DNA of 64,000 nt from Erwinia persicina (lineage in GTDB: Bacteria > Pseudomonadota > Gammaproteobacteria > Enterobacterales > Enterobacteriaceae): positions 1,268,981 to 1,332,980 of the forward strand of contig NZ_JACYMO010000001.1 in assembly GCF_014838825.1 (NCBI RefSeq). The letters run 5' to 3'. Shown in pieces: positions 35,268-44,231 of this stretch (position 1 is its first letter; every line of letters begins with the position of its first letter). The notes under the pieces were generated by a model that made no database searches, was not told where the DNA came from, and was given only the letters and a program-made list of their open reading frames with translations. The position numbers and the translations under genes were made by a program.

Positions 35268-37265
35268 GTGAAAACCGCACCAATAGAGTACGCAGAGCTA
35301 CGCTGGAACGATCAGGGTACACCTGTATCCCGAGAGTTTGATGATGTCTATTTCTCTAACCAGAATGGTCTGAAAGAGACCGGTTACGTCTTTCTTGACG
35401 GCAATCAGCTGCCGGATCGTTTTGCCAGCCATCCGCGCGACCTGTTTATCGTGGCCGAAACCGGTTTCGGCACCGGCCTGAACTTTCTCACGCTGTGGCA
35501 GGCCTTCGATGCCTTTACCGGGCATCAGCCGGATGCCCGGCTGCAGCGCTTACATTTTATCAGCTGCGAGAAGTTCCCGTTAACGGTCAGCGATCTCGAG
35601 GCCGCTCACGCCAGCTGGCCGCAGTTAGCCGATGTGGCGCGCCAGCTGCGTGAGCAGTGGCCGCTGCCGCTGCCGGGCTGTCACCGCCTGCTGCTGGACG
35701 GCGGGCGCATCACGCTCGACCTGTGGTTTGGCGATATTAACCAGCTTATACCTACTTTTGATGACACCCTGAACCAGCAGGTGGATGCCTGGTTCCTGGA
35801 TGGTTTTGCCCCGGCAAAAAACCCGGATATGTGGACGCCGGCGCTGTTTGACTGTATGGCCCGCCTGGCACGTCCAGGCGCGACGCTGGCGACCTTTACC
35901 GCCGCCGGATTCGTCAGGCGCGGGCTGGCAGAGGCCGGGTTCGAGGTCAGCAAGCGTAAAGGCTTCGGCGAGAAGCGTGAGATGCTGGTCGGCCGCCTGC
36001 CTGCCGCCGTGCCTTCCCCTGCACGCACCCCCTGGTACGCCCGTCCGTCGGCAGAAGGCATGGATATCGCCCTGGCTGGCGGCGGTATTGCCAGCGCACT
36101 GCTGGCGCTGGCGTTGCTGCGGCGGGGCAAAAAGGTCACACTCTACTGCGCCGACGACCGTCCGGCACAGGGCGCGTCCGGCAACCGTCAGGGGGCGGTG
36201 TATCCACTGCTCAACCCTCACGATCCGGCGCTGGCACAGTTCTTCCCTACCGCCTTCACCTTCGCACGCCGCCTTTACGACCGTCTCGGCCTGCCCTTTG
36301 AGCACGACTGGTGCGGCGTGACCCAGCTGGCTTTTGATGAAAAAAGCGCGGATAAAATCAGCAAAATGTTACAGATGGAATTGCCGGCTGCGCTGGCGTC
36401 CGCGCTGACTGCTGAAGAGGCGGAGGCGCTGTGCGGCGTGACCACCGGCTGTGGTGGCATCGCCTATCCGCTGGGCGGCTGGCTCTCTCCGGCGGAGCTC
36501 ACCGCCGCGCTATGGCAACGGGCAGCACAGCAGGGAGCCACTCTGCACTGGCAGCAGGCGATCGCGCAGATAACCCCACACCCGTCGGGCTGGCAGTTAA
36601 GCTTTGCCCACCAGCCTGACGTCACGCACCGCAACGTGGTGCTGGCCACCGGCCATCGCCTGACGGCGTTCAGCCAGAGTGAAAAACTGCCGGTCTATGC
36701 GGTGAGCGGCCAGGTCAGCCACGTGCCGACCACTCCGGCCCTGTCAGCCCTGAAACAGGTTCTGTGCTATGACGGTTATCTGACGCCGGTCAGCCCGCAG
36801 TTCCGTCAGCACTGCATCGGCGCGAGCTATCATCGTGGCGACACCGCTATCGACTACCGCGATGATGACCAGCAGGAGAACCGGGAGCGGCTGATCCGCT
36901 GCCTGCCCGATGCCGCCTGGCCGCTGGATATTAATGTCAGCGACGGCGAAGCCCGCTGCGGCGTACGTGCTGCCACGCGTGATCATCTGCCGATGATGGG
37001 GGCCCTGCCGGACTACGACGCCACCCTGCAACAGTATGAAACCCTGGCGCAGCAGACACAGCCCGCCCCCGCCCCGGTCCATAGCGGGCTGTTTGTATTG
37101 GGTGCCCTTGGCTCACGCGGATTGTGCAGCGGACCGCTGGCCGCGGAAGTGCTGGCCGCGCAGCTGTGCGGCGAACCGATCCCACTCGACGCCGCCACGC
37201 TGGCCGCCACCAGCCCCAACCGGTTCTGGATACGTAAGCTGCTGAAAGGGAAACCGCTAAAGTAA
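35268..37265 (+). CDS. mnmC: tRNA 5-methylaminomethyl-2-thiouridine biosynthesis bifunctional protein MnmC
   Basis: MnmC completes the mnm5s2U modification at tRNA wobble position 34. The 665-residue protein has an N-terminal methyltransferase half with [11 protein letters not shown] (SAM loop) and [17 protein letters not shown], and a C-terminal FAD-dependent half with [14 protein letters not shown] (dinucleotide-binding loop near residue 270) and [12 protein letters not shown] near the end. The start is a GTG at 35268, matching the E. coli N-terminus. It is followed by a strong terminator. Confidence 0.96.
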   Translation: MKTAPIEYAELRWNDQGTPVSREFDDVYFSNQNGLKETGYVFLDGNQLPDRFASHPRDLFIVAETGFGTGLNFLTLWQAFDAFTGHQPDARLQRLHFISCEKFPLTVSDLEAAHASWPQLADVARQLREQWPLPLPGCHRLLLDGGRITLDLWFGDINQLIPTFDDTLNQQVDAWFLDGFAPAKNPDMWTPALFDCMARLARPGATLATFTAAGFVRRGLAEAGFEVSKRKGFGEKREMLVGRLPAAVPSPARTPWYARPSAEGMDIALAGGGIASALLALALLRRGKKVTLYCADDRPAQGASGNRQGAVYPLLNPHDPALAQFFPTAFTFARRLYDRLGLPFEHDWCGVTQLAFDEKSADKISKMLQMELPAALASALTAEEAEALCGVTTGCGGIAYPLGGWLSPAELTAALWQRAAQQGATLHWQQAIAQITPHPSGWQLSFAHQPDVTHRNVVLATGHRLTAFSQSEKLPVYAVSGQVSHVPTTPALSALKQVLCYDGYLTPVSPQFRQHCIGASYHRGDTAIDYRDDDQQENRERLIRCLPDAAWPLDINVSDGEARCGVRAATRDHLPMMGALPDYDATLQQYETLAQQTQPAPAPVHSGLFVLGALGSRGLCSGPLAAEVLAAQLCGEPIPLDAATLAATSPNRFWIRKLLKGKPLK

Positions 37266-37343
37266 GAATTATCTTTGTTGAAAAATGCTTATACCACTAA
37301 ATAACGTTACTAAATCGCACTAAATAGCATAATATTTCATCTG

Positions 37344-37371
37344 TGCCCCTGAACTCTTCAGGGGCATTTTT
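37344..37371 (+). terminator. Terminator downstream of mnmC
   Basis: A 10-bp stem TGCCCCTGAA/TTCAGGGGCA with a 3-base loop is followed by five T residues. It separates mnmC from the molybdenum hydroxylase operon, which starts 58 bases later. Confidence 0.85.
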
Positions 37372-37428
37372 GTCTCTGGCCCCGCAGACGCGACACGGAA
37401 AGGACGGGCCATCAATGGATGATTTACT

Positions 37429-37902
37429 ATGGAATTCACGCTTAACGGCCAGCACGTCATCCTTGATGATGCGCATTCAGATACCCCCATTCTCTATATC
37501 TTACGTAATGACTTTCAGTTAAACGGCCCCAAATATGGCTGTGGCATCGGCGAATGTGGTGCCTGTACCATTCACATCGACGGTATCGCCGCCCGCGCCT
37601 GCAGCGTCCCTGCCCATACGGTCGCAGGTAAACGCGTCACCACCCTGGAAGGGCTGGCAGAGGGAGACCGGCTGCACCCGGTGCAGCAGGGGTTTATTGA
37701 TGAGCAGGCTGCCCAGTGCGGCTACTGCACCAACGGGATGATCATGACGCTGGTCTCTCTGTTCCGGCGACTCCCGCAGGCCTCCGAACAGCAGATTAAA
37801 GATGAACTGGCGTTTAACCTGTGCCGGTGTGGCACCCACCTGGAAATTTTGCGTGCGGCCCGGAAGGCGCGCGAGCTCATTGCCGGGGAGAATCAGCCAT
37901 GA
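37429..37902 (+). CDS. (2Fe-2S) subunit of a molybdenum hydroxylase (IorA/XdhC-like small subunit)
   Basis: A 157-residue electron-transfer subunit of the xanthine oxidase family. The first cluster is plant-ferredoxin type with Cys38, Cys43, Cys46 and Cys58 (YGCGIGECGACTIHID). The second is bound by Cys97, Cys100, Cys132 and Cys134 (QCGYC, LCRCG). This is the arrangement of IorA and the NicA-type small subunits. No signal peptide is seen; it probably travels with its Tat-exported partner. It overlaps the next gene by four bases (ATGA) and is the first gene of a five-gene operon. Confidence 0.93.
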   Translation: MEFTLNGQHVILDDAHSDTPILYILRNDFQLNGPKYGCGIGECGACTIHIDGIAARACSVPAHTVAGKRVTTLEGLAEGDRLHPVQQGFIDEQAAQCGYCTNGMIMTLVSLFRRLPQASEQQIKDELAFNLCRCGTHLEILRAARKARELIAGENQP

Positions 37903-40136
37903 ACCTGTTTCATCTCACCCGCCGACGCCTGTTGCAGGCTGGAGGCTTTATCGGCATCAGCACCCTGCTGCCGGGCAGCGCACGGGCAGAAGCCACACCC
38001 TCAGCCGTCCCCCCTGGCAACCGGGTAGCAAGCTTTATCGCGCTGTCGGTGGACGGCCAGGTAACCGCCTTTAACGGACATGTTGACCTGGGTACCGGGG
38101 TACGGACCTCGCTGGCTCAGTACGTTGCCGATGCTCTGGATGTTCCCTTCAGCGCCGTGACGATGATACTTGGCGATACGGCCCTGACGCCGGATCAGGG
38201 CCCGACTATTGCCAGCGCAACCTTACAGGTGTCGGCACGGCCCCTGCGTCAGGCGGCCAGCCAGCTGCGCCTGCAGCTGATGCAGCTCGCGGCGAAGATT
38301 ATGAGCGTTCCCGTTAGCCAGCTGCGCACCGGATCAGGCTGGGTCATCGACAGTCTGCGGCCGGAACGCCGCCTGGCCTACGGCCAGCTGACACAGGAAA
38401 AAGACACACACCTTTCCCTGGACACGACGGTTCCGCTCTACTCTGCACGACGCTACGTCGGCACCTCAGTCGCCCGGGTGGATATTCCGGCCAAGGTAAG
38501 CGGTGAGCTGACCTGGATTCACGATCTGCGCGTACCCGGTATGCTGCACGGGCGGGTAGTGCGGCCGCCCTATGGCGGTGCCGACAGCAGCGCCCCGCTG
38601 GGAAACAGCCTGATCGCAGTCGATGAAAGTTCGATTGCACACCTGAAGGGCATCGTCCGCGTGGTGGTGGTGAATGACTTTGTTGGGGTGGTTGCCCTGC
38701 GTGAGGAGCAGGCGATTGCCGCCATGTACGCCCTGAAAGTCAGCTGGAAACCCTGGGCCGGACTGCCGGCGCTGGGCCTGGATCAGCTGCATGACACGCT
38801 GGCTGAGTGCGAAAAACATCCGCGCGTGCTGCGTGACGATCAGGGTACGGATGCCGCGCTGAAAAAGCGCCATATCACGGTGGATGCTGACTACGTCTGG
38901 CCTTATCAGCTGCACGCCTCCATCGGGCCTTCCTGCGCCGTGGCCGATATCCGCGACGGCCAGGCCAGGATCTGGTCAGGTACGCAGAACCCGCACGATC
39001 TGCGGCAGGATATCGCGCTGCTGCTGGGGATGGAGGCGACGGCCGTCGATGTGAAGCGTATGGAAGCCTCCGGCTGCTATGGCCGAAACTGCGCGGATGA
39101 TGTCGCTGCCGACGCGGCGCTACTGTCCAGAGCCACGGGGCAGCCCGTGCGCGTCCAGCTGATGCGCGAACAGGAGGCGGCCTGGGAGCCGAAAGGCACC
39201 GGCCAGCTCATCCGCGTCAGGGGGGGACTGGATCGTATGATGAACATCTCCTGCTATACACTCCGCACCTGCTATCCCTCTAATAATGCTCCTACCCTGC
39301 CGCTGATCCTGACGGGGAAAGTGGCTAATCAGCCGGTGGTGCAGTCCATGGGGGATCGCACCGCCATTCCGCTGTACCGCTTCCCGCATATGCGCATGAT
39401 CTGTGAGGATGCCGCCCCACTGGTGCGCGCATCCTGGATGCGCGGCGTCTCTGCCCTGCCGAATGTCTTCGCCCATGAAAGCTGGGTAGATGAAGTTGCC
39501 TGGCATGCCGGACGCGATCCGATCGATCTGCGCCTGGATTACCTGGACGACTCACGGGCAATCACCCTGATTAACCATCTGAAAAAAATGGCTCAATGGC
39601 AGAGCGGCCCTCCGCATCACCAGCCGCAGAAAAAAGGGGACTGGCTGCGCGGACGCGGTTTTGCCTGGGCACGCTACATCCACAGCCAGTTCCCGGGCTT
39701 TGGTGCCGCCTGGGCAGGCTGGGTGTGTGATTTAAGCGTTAACCCTCTGACCGGCGAAATCAGGCTGGATAAGATTTACGTCTGCCACGACTGCGGGGAA
39801 ATGGTCAATCCGGCCGGGGTCCGCCATCAGGTACACGGCAATGTCATTCAGTGCGCCAGCCGGGTGCTGAAAGAGTTTGTTACCTTTGACGCCAGCGGCA
39901 CCACCTCTCTTGAGTGGGGCAGCTATCCGCTACTGCGTTTTGATGAGCTGCCGGAGGTGGAGATTGCCATGCTCGACTACCCGGAAGAGCCCGCCATGGG
40001 GGCCGGTGAGTCCACCTCCGTGCCTGGCGCAGCGGCCATTGCCAATGCGCTGTTTGATGCCACCGGCATCCGCTTCCGCGCGCCGCCGTTTACACCGGAT
40101 CGCGTCCTGCGCGCTTTACAGGGAGGTAAAGTATGA
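37899..40136 (+). CDS. Tat-exported molybdenum-binding subunit of an IorB-like hydroxylase
   Basis: A 745-residue catalytic subunit related to isoquinoline 1-oxidoreductase IorB and similar aldehyde or N-heterocycle hydroxylases. A twin-arginine signal (TRRRLLQAGGF, residues 8-18) ends near ARA, so the enzyme works in the periplasm. The catalytic Glu of the family is in GAGES at about residue 704. The Mo-pterin motifs around SGTQNPHDLRQ and SWMRGVSALPN are present. Cofactor insertion should need the MocA and XdhC proteins encoded downstream. The substrate is unknown. Confidence 0.92.
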   Translation: MNLFHLTRRRLLQAGGFIGISTLLPGSARAEATPSAVPPGNRVASFIALSVDGQVTAFNGHVDLGTGVRTSLAQYVADALDVPFSAVTMILGDTALTPDQGPTIASATLQVSARPLRQAASQLRLQLMQLAAKIMSVPVSQLRTGSGWVIDSLRPERRLAYGQLTQEKDTHLSLDTTVPLYSARRYVGTSVARVDIPAKVSGELTWIHDLRVPGMLHGRVVRPPYGGADSSAPLGNSLIAVDESSIAHLKGIVRVVVVNDFVGVVALREEQAIAAMYALKVSWKPWAGLPALGLDQLHDTLAECEKHPRVLRDDQGTDAALKKRHITVDADYVWPYQLHASIGPSCAVADIRDGQARIWSGTQNPHDLRQDIALLLGMEATAVDVKRMEASGCYGRNCADDVAADAALLSRATGQPVRVQLMREQEAAWEPKGTGQLIRVRGGLDRMMNISCYTLRTCYPSNNAPTLPLILTGKVANQPVVQSMGDRTAIPLYRFPHMRMICEDAAPLVRASWMRGVSALPNVFAHESWVDEVAWHAGRDPIDLRLDYLDDSRAITLINHLKKMAQWQSGPPHHQPQKKGDWLRGRGFAWARYIHSQFPGFGAAWAGWVCDLSVNPLTGEIRLDKIYVCHDCGEMVNPAGVRHQVHGNVIQCASRVLKEFVTFDASGTTSLEWGSYPLLRFDELPEVEIAMLDYPEEPAMGAGESTSVPGAAAIANALFDATGIRFRAPPFTPDRVLRALQGGKV

Positions 40137-41428
40137 CCCTAAGAAACCAGTGGCTACGCGTTTCAGGGACTGTTGTGCTGGCGGTTGTCGTCATCGCGTC
40201 CCTGTTCAGCCTGCAGCCAGAGATCGCCCCCATCGACCCGCCGCAAACGACACACTTTTCAGCGGCCAGCATCGCCCGGGGTAAAACGCTGGCGGCACTG
40301 GGCGATTGCAGCGCCTGCCACACGCGGGCGGGCGGCGCGCCCAACAGCGGAGGGCTGGCAATGGACACGCCCTTTGGTACCATCTATACCAGCAATATAA
40401 CCCCGGATGTCGACAACGGAATTGGCCGATGGTCTTATCCGGCATTTTTACGAGCCATGCGCTACGGCATCGACCGCCGGGGGAATTATCTCTATCCGGC
40501 CTTTCCTTACACCGCTTTCACTCATACCAGTAATGAAGACCTGCAGGATCTCTATGCCTTCCTGATGAGCCAGCCTGCCGTCAGCGACCGCGTACCGGAG
40601 ACCCGGCTGACCTTTCCTTTTAATATCCGCCAGGGCATGGCGGCATGGAACTGGCTGTTTCTGCACCCGGGCGAACGCGCCCCTGACCCGCAGCATGATG
40701 CCGTGTGGAACCGGGGAGCCTATCTGGCGGAAGGGCTGGGCCACTGCAGCGCCTGCCATTCGCCGCGCAATCTGGCCGCCGCTGAAAAACAGGGAGATGC
40801 CTTCCTCAGCGGCGGGATCGCTGAGGGGTGGGTCGCTCCCGCCCTGAACGCACGCTCACCCGCGCCGGTGACCTGGAACGAAGCCCAGTTTCAGCACTAT
40901 TTCCGCTACGGATTCTCTCCTGAGCATGGGGTCGCGGCCGGCCCGATGGGGCCGGTGATCGGGGCCGGACTGGCACATCAGTCGGAGGACGATCTGCGGG
41001 CGCTGGCGCACTGGCTGATGAGCTTCCAGGCACCCGCTGCCGGTCAGGCCGCCACGTTGATTGCAGACGCCGAGCAGCGGGGATTCCAACAGAACTCTGC
41101 CGGAGCGCGTCAGTACGCCGGTTCCTGCATGGCCTGCCACTCGCAGCAGAAAGGCCCGCATCTGTCCGGCGTACGGCCGTCGCTGGTGCTCAACAGTAAT
41201 CTGTATACTGACTCACCGGAAAACCTGATCCGTATCGTGCTGGACGGCATTGACCACCCGGCAACCCAGGACCTGGGTACCATGCCCGGCTTTCGCCACC
41301 AGCTGAGCGACCGGCAGATTGCCACGCTGTTGAACTGGATGCGGACCGATCTCGCCGGTCAGACGCCGTGGAACGAACTCGAGCAGAAGGTGGCCGAAAT
41401 CCGCCAGCAGCCGCAGGGAGCAGAATAA
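40133..41428 (+). CDS. Triheme cytochrome c, electron acceptor of the molybdenum hydroxylase
   Basis: A 431-residue periplasmic cytochrome with an N-terminal membrane anchor or uncleaved signal (about residues 11-26) and three CxxCH haem sites at residues 59-63 (CSACH), 205-209 (CSACH) and 332-336 (CMACH). Met-containing segments follow each. The layout matches cytochrome c subunits of alcohol, aldehyde and gluconate dehydrogenases, which pass electrons to ubiquinone or a terminal oxidase. Its start overlaps the Mo subunit stop by four bases. The ccm genes at the window's end would supply its haem. Confidence 0.93.
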   Translation: MTLRNQWLRVSGTVVLAVVVIASLFSLQPEIAPIDPPQTTHFSAASIARGKTLAALGDCSACHTRAGGAPNSGGLAMDTPFGTIYTSNITPDVDNGIGRWSYPAFLRAMRYGIDRRGNYLYPAFPYTAFTHTSNEDLQDLYAFLMSQPAVSDRVPETRLTFPFNIRQGMAAWNWLFLHPGERAPDPQHDAVWNRGAYLAEGLGHCSACHSPRNLAAAEKQGDAFLSGGIAEGWVAPALNARSPAPVTWNEAQFQHYFRYGFSPEHGVAAGPMGPVIGAGLAHQSEDDLRALAHWLMSFQAPAAGQAATLIADAEQRGFQQNSAGARQYAGSCMACHSQQKGPHLSGVRPSLVLNSNLYTDSPENLIRIVLDGIDHPATQDLGTMPGFRHQLSDRQIATLLNWMRTDLAGQTPWNELEQKVAEIRQQPQGAE

Positions 41429-42007
41429 ATGGGCGTCGGCGTGTTAGTCATGGCGGCCGGTCACAGCCGCCGCTACCGCGAGCAGAACGGGCAGCATAAG
41501 CTGCTGGTCAGGCATCCGGCGTGCTGCAATCTGCCGCTGCTGGCACACAGCCTGCAGTTAGCAACGGCGGCGTGCGGTAAGCGGGTGAATGTGCTGCTGC
41601 GTCCTGAAGATGGCCAGTTGATCGAGATTGCGCAACGCTACCGCTGCGGCACGACCCTGCTGGAAAGCCGCTGCCTCGGGGACTCGATTGCTGCCGGCGT
41701 AGCGGCCTGCCCACACTGGTCCGGGTGGCTGGTGATGCTGGCGGATATGCCCTGGCTGCAGCTGAGTACGGTCAGGCGGGTCTGTCAGGCTCTGGCCTTT
41801 GCCGATATTGTCCGCCCCCTGTGGCAGCAGCAGCCCGGTCATCCGGTCGGCTTCAGTGCGGACGTCTGTGATGCCCTGCTCACCCTGAAAGGCGAGGATG
41901 GCGCACGCCGGCTTCTCCAGGGCGCGCCACCTTTGCTGTTGAAGGTGAACGATCCCGGCTGCGTTCGCGACGTCGATGTTCCTGACGACTGGATGCAGAA
42001 AACATGA
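41429..42007 (+). CDS. MocA-like molybdenum cofactor cytidylyltransferase
   Basis: A 192-residue nucleotidyltransferase of the MocA family. The N-terminal loop VLVMAAGHSRRYREQNGQHK carries the xAGxSxR signature and the Lys that binds the triphosphate; LADMPW holds the metal-binding Asp. It probably makes molybdopterin cytosine dinucleotide for the adjacent hydroxylase. It starts right after the cytochrome stop and overlaps the next gene by four bases. Confidence 0.87.
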   Translation: MGVGVLVMAAGHSRRYREQNGQHKLLVRHPACCNLPLLAHSLQLATAACGKRVNVLLRPEDGQLIEIAQRYRCGTTLLESRCLGDSIAAGVAACPHWSGWLVMLADMPWLQLSTVRRVCQALAFADIVRPLWQQQPGHPVGFSADVCDALLTLKGEDGARRLLQGAPPLLLKVNDPGCVRDVDVPDDWMQKT

Positions 42008-42966
42008 CGGTGGACTCGCTGGATATCACAGTGCTGGAAAGCGCGCGCCGGTGGCTGGACAGACAACAGCCTCTGTGGCTGTGTACCGTACTGCAAACCT
42101 GGGGATCGGCCCCGCGTGCGCCCGGTTCACTGCTGGCGGTCAGTGAGGACGGAAGCCTGTGCGGATCGCTCTCCGGCGGCTGCATTGAGCAGGATTTTTT
42201 GCAGCGAGTGACTGCAGGTCAGTACCGCCAGCCCAGCCAGCAGGTGCGCTATGGTACGGGTGGCCTGACGCCGGATATTGCCCTGCCCTGCGGCGGCAGT
42301 CTGACGGTATTGATTGAATACCTGCCACCTTCGGCCGACAGCGTAGCGTACCTGACACAGATGTTACGGGCGTTGCGCGGTGAACTGATACTGGAAAAGC
42401 AGGTGGTCAACGGACAACCTGCCCGTCTGAGGCCCGCCGGTACGCCAGCGCTGCCTGCCGCAGACGGCGTCAGCCTGACGCTGGCGGCCACCGCCTCCCT
42501 GCTGATTGCCGGACTGTCACCGGTGGCCGATTACTGCATTCATTTTGCGCGTATGCTGGGTTTTCCTGTGGTGGTCTGCGAACACCGCGAATCCTACCTT
42601 GCGGACTTTGCCGGGCATCCTGAGCGCTATGCCGGGGTGGCGCTGGTTCGCCGCTTTCCCGCGCGCCATCTGGAACTGAACGGTTGCCCTGCCCACACTG
42701 CGGTGCTCAGTCTGACACACGATGCGCGGATAGACGATCTGACACTGGCGGAAGCCTGTCAGACCCCGGCCTTTTATATCGGGGCGCTCGGCTCCCGGCG
42801 CAACAGTGAGCGCAGACGGATACGACTGGCCGAAATGGGAGAGGTGACGCCGCAGCAGCTGGCGCGGATCAGCGCTCCGGTCGGCATGGCCATCGGCAGT
42901 AAAACGCCGCCGGAGATTGCGCTGGCGATTGTGGCGGATATTGTGCGGGTAAAAAATGGCCTCTGA
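42004..42966 (+). CDS. XdhC family molybdenum cofactor maturation protein
   Basis: A 320-residue XdhC-family protein. These proteins bind molybdenum cofactor, promote its sulfuration and insert it into the apoenzyme. The N-terminal XdhC/CoxI domain shows TWGSAPRAPGSLLAV and GSLSGGCIEQDF; the C-terminal Rossmann-like domain has IGALGSRRNSERRRIRL and SAPVGMAIGSKTPPEIALAI. It closes the operon. A dyad (CTGAGCGC/GCGCTCAG) overlaps its stop codon but has no T-run. Confidence 0.9.
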   Translation: MTVDSLDITVLESARRWLDRQQPLWLCTVLQTWGSAPRAPGSLLAVSEDGSLCGSLSGGCIEQDFLQRVTAGQYRQPSQQVRYGTGGLTPDIALPCGGSLTVLIEYLPPSADSVAYLTQMLRALRGELILEKQVVNGQPARLRPAGTPALPAADGVSLTLAATASLLIAGLSPVADYCIHFARMLGFPVVVCEHRESYLADFAGHPERYAGVALVRRFPARHLELNGCPAHTAVLSLTHDARIDDLTLAEACQTPAFYIGALGSRRNSERRRIRLAEMGEVTPQQLARISAPVGMAIGSKTPPEIALAIVADIVRVKNGL

Positions 42967-42996
42967 GCGCCGGCAGGCCTGCGCTCAGACCGCCAT

Positions 42997-43269
42997 CTAC
43001 TGCGCCTGCAGAAAAAGTTTGTCCCACATGGAGGTGACCAGTACCTGGTCACGCGGCGAGAGCTCCCCGGCCTGAATCGCTTTCTCCAGGCTTTCCTGTA
43101 CCTGAACCTGCAGCGCTTCCGGCGTATGCTCACCGGCCAGTTCGATCTGAGCCACGGCCAGGGTCAGGTGGCCGCGCAGATAGCCGCCGGCAAACAGTTC
43201 GTCGTCGCTGGCATGCTCGACCATGTCATCAATCAGGCCCAGAATACGCGCCTCAAATTCATCGATCAT
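42997..43269 (-). CDS. yfcL: YfcL family protein
   Basis: A small acidic helical protein of 90 residues, close to E. coli YfcL (shared [21 protein letters not shown] and [12 protein letters not shown]). The function is unknown. The start at 43269 (MIDEFEA) has an AGAGG site; five more codons upstream are open but not supported by homology. It follows epmC on the same strand, 30 bases away, as in E. coli. Confidence 0.92.
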   Translation of the reverse strand: MIDEFEARILGLIDDMVEHASDDELFAGGYLRGHLTLAVAQIELAGEHTPEALQVQVQESLEKAIQAGELSPRDQVLVTSMWDKLFLQAQ

Positions 43270-43299
43270 AAAAACCTCTGTCATCTATACGCTCCCCGT

Positions 43300-43848
43300 T
43301 CAGCTCAGATCTTCCGGCCACGGAAACTGGGCTGACGTCAGCGGTGGAGTGGAATAAAACGCGCGAAGTTCAGCGATCAGACGCGCCGGACGGTCGGGGA
43401 TACCTTTTTCAAGATACGCCATCACCTGGGCATGGACCCTGCGCTGAAACGCAATGCGATCGGGTTCACAATCGCCTTCCAGATTGTCACAACTGACATT
43501 GAACGGAAAGCCCGCCGCCACGCTGAATAACCACTCCAGCGCCTGCGGCTTCACCTCAACGGACTCAAACTGCCCCTGGGTTTCCGCATCGCGCCCGTCC
43601 GGACAGTACCAGTAGCCAAAATCCACACGTTTGCGGCGTTCGGCCCCGGCGATACACCAGTGGGAGATTTCATGCATTCCACTGGCGTAGAACCCGTGCG
43701 CAAACACCACCCGGTTCCACGGTGACGTGTCATCCGCAGGAAGATAGATCGGTTCATCATCGCCTTTAATCAGGCGGGTCTGAAAATCATTCATAAAACA
43801 GCGATCGAAGATATCGATCAGGTCCTGATAGTGGTGTTGCTGGCTCAT
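43300..43848 (-). CDS. epmC: Elongation factor P hydroxylase EpmC
   Basis: EpmC hydroxylates the lysyl-lysine modification on elongation factor P. It has 182 residues and is collinear with E. coli EpmC (YfcM). The metal-binding region HEISHW (with upstream FAHGFYASGM) and CPDGRDAETQ are intact. It is read together with yfcL. Confidence 0.95.
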   Translation of the reverse strand: MSQQHHYQDLIDIFDRCFMNDFQTRLIKGDDEPIYLPADDTSPWNRVVFAHGFYASGMHEISHWCIAGAERRKRVDFGYWYCPDGRDAETQGQFESVEVKPQALEWLFSVAAGFPFNVSCDNLEGDCEPDRIAFQRRVHAQVMAYLEKGIPDRPARLIAELRAFYSTPPLTSAQFPWPEDLS

Positions 43849-44231
43849 AGCTGTCTGTCGTCAAAGTAAAAAACGCGCAATTTTGACATTTTGTCAGGCA
43901 GGTTTCGAGAACTATTGCTGTTTTCACCCGAGAAAGCCGCCGGTCTGCCAGCGCGCGCCTGACGCCAACCGGGGCCGCAGACGGACAGGAACCCCTGCCC
44001 TTGTTCCGGCCAGATCACGCCGGACATCAAGTTTTTCATTTTCGCGCCGATAGACCAGTGTTAAACCGGGCGTCCGGTTTGACGATTTTATCCCTGAATG
44101 AGCCGAAAAATCAGTTCATTCACCCGGAGCCACCGCACACTATTTCACAGTAAAACCTGATTAGATCAGTTTACCAGACGCCACAACTGACACGAAAGCC
44201 GTGTTAACCACCCGATGCCCCTTTCAGGCGA
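43849..44231 (+). other. Gap between epmC and the GGDEF-EAL gene
   Basis: No convincing gene is seen. The region is the shared upstream of two divergent genes. It holds a hairpin AAACCGG/CCGGTTT (44063-44080, 4-base loop) followed by GACGATTTTA, which could be a weak terminator or an operator. One 64-codon frame on the minus strand lacks a good start and homology. Confidence 0.4.

Noticed and set aside
42962-42988. CTGAGCGC/GCGCTCAG dyad at the end of the XdhC gene
   Set aside because: No T-run on either strand and a 10-base loop; too weak to list as terminator.
43845-44039. 64-codon minus-strand frame upstream of epmC
   Set aside because: No homology, no good start, lies in the promoter region of epmC.
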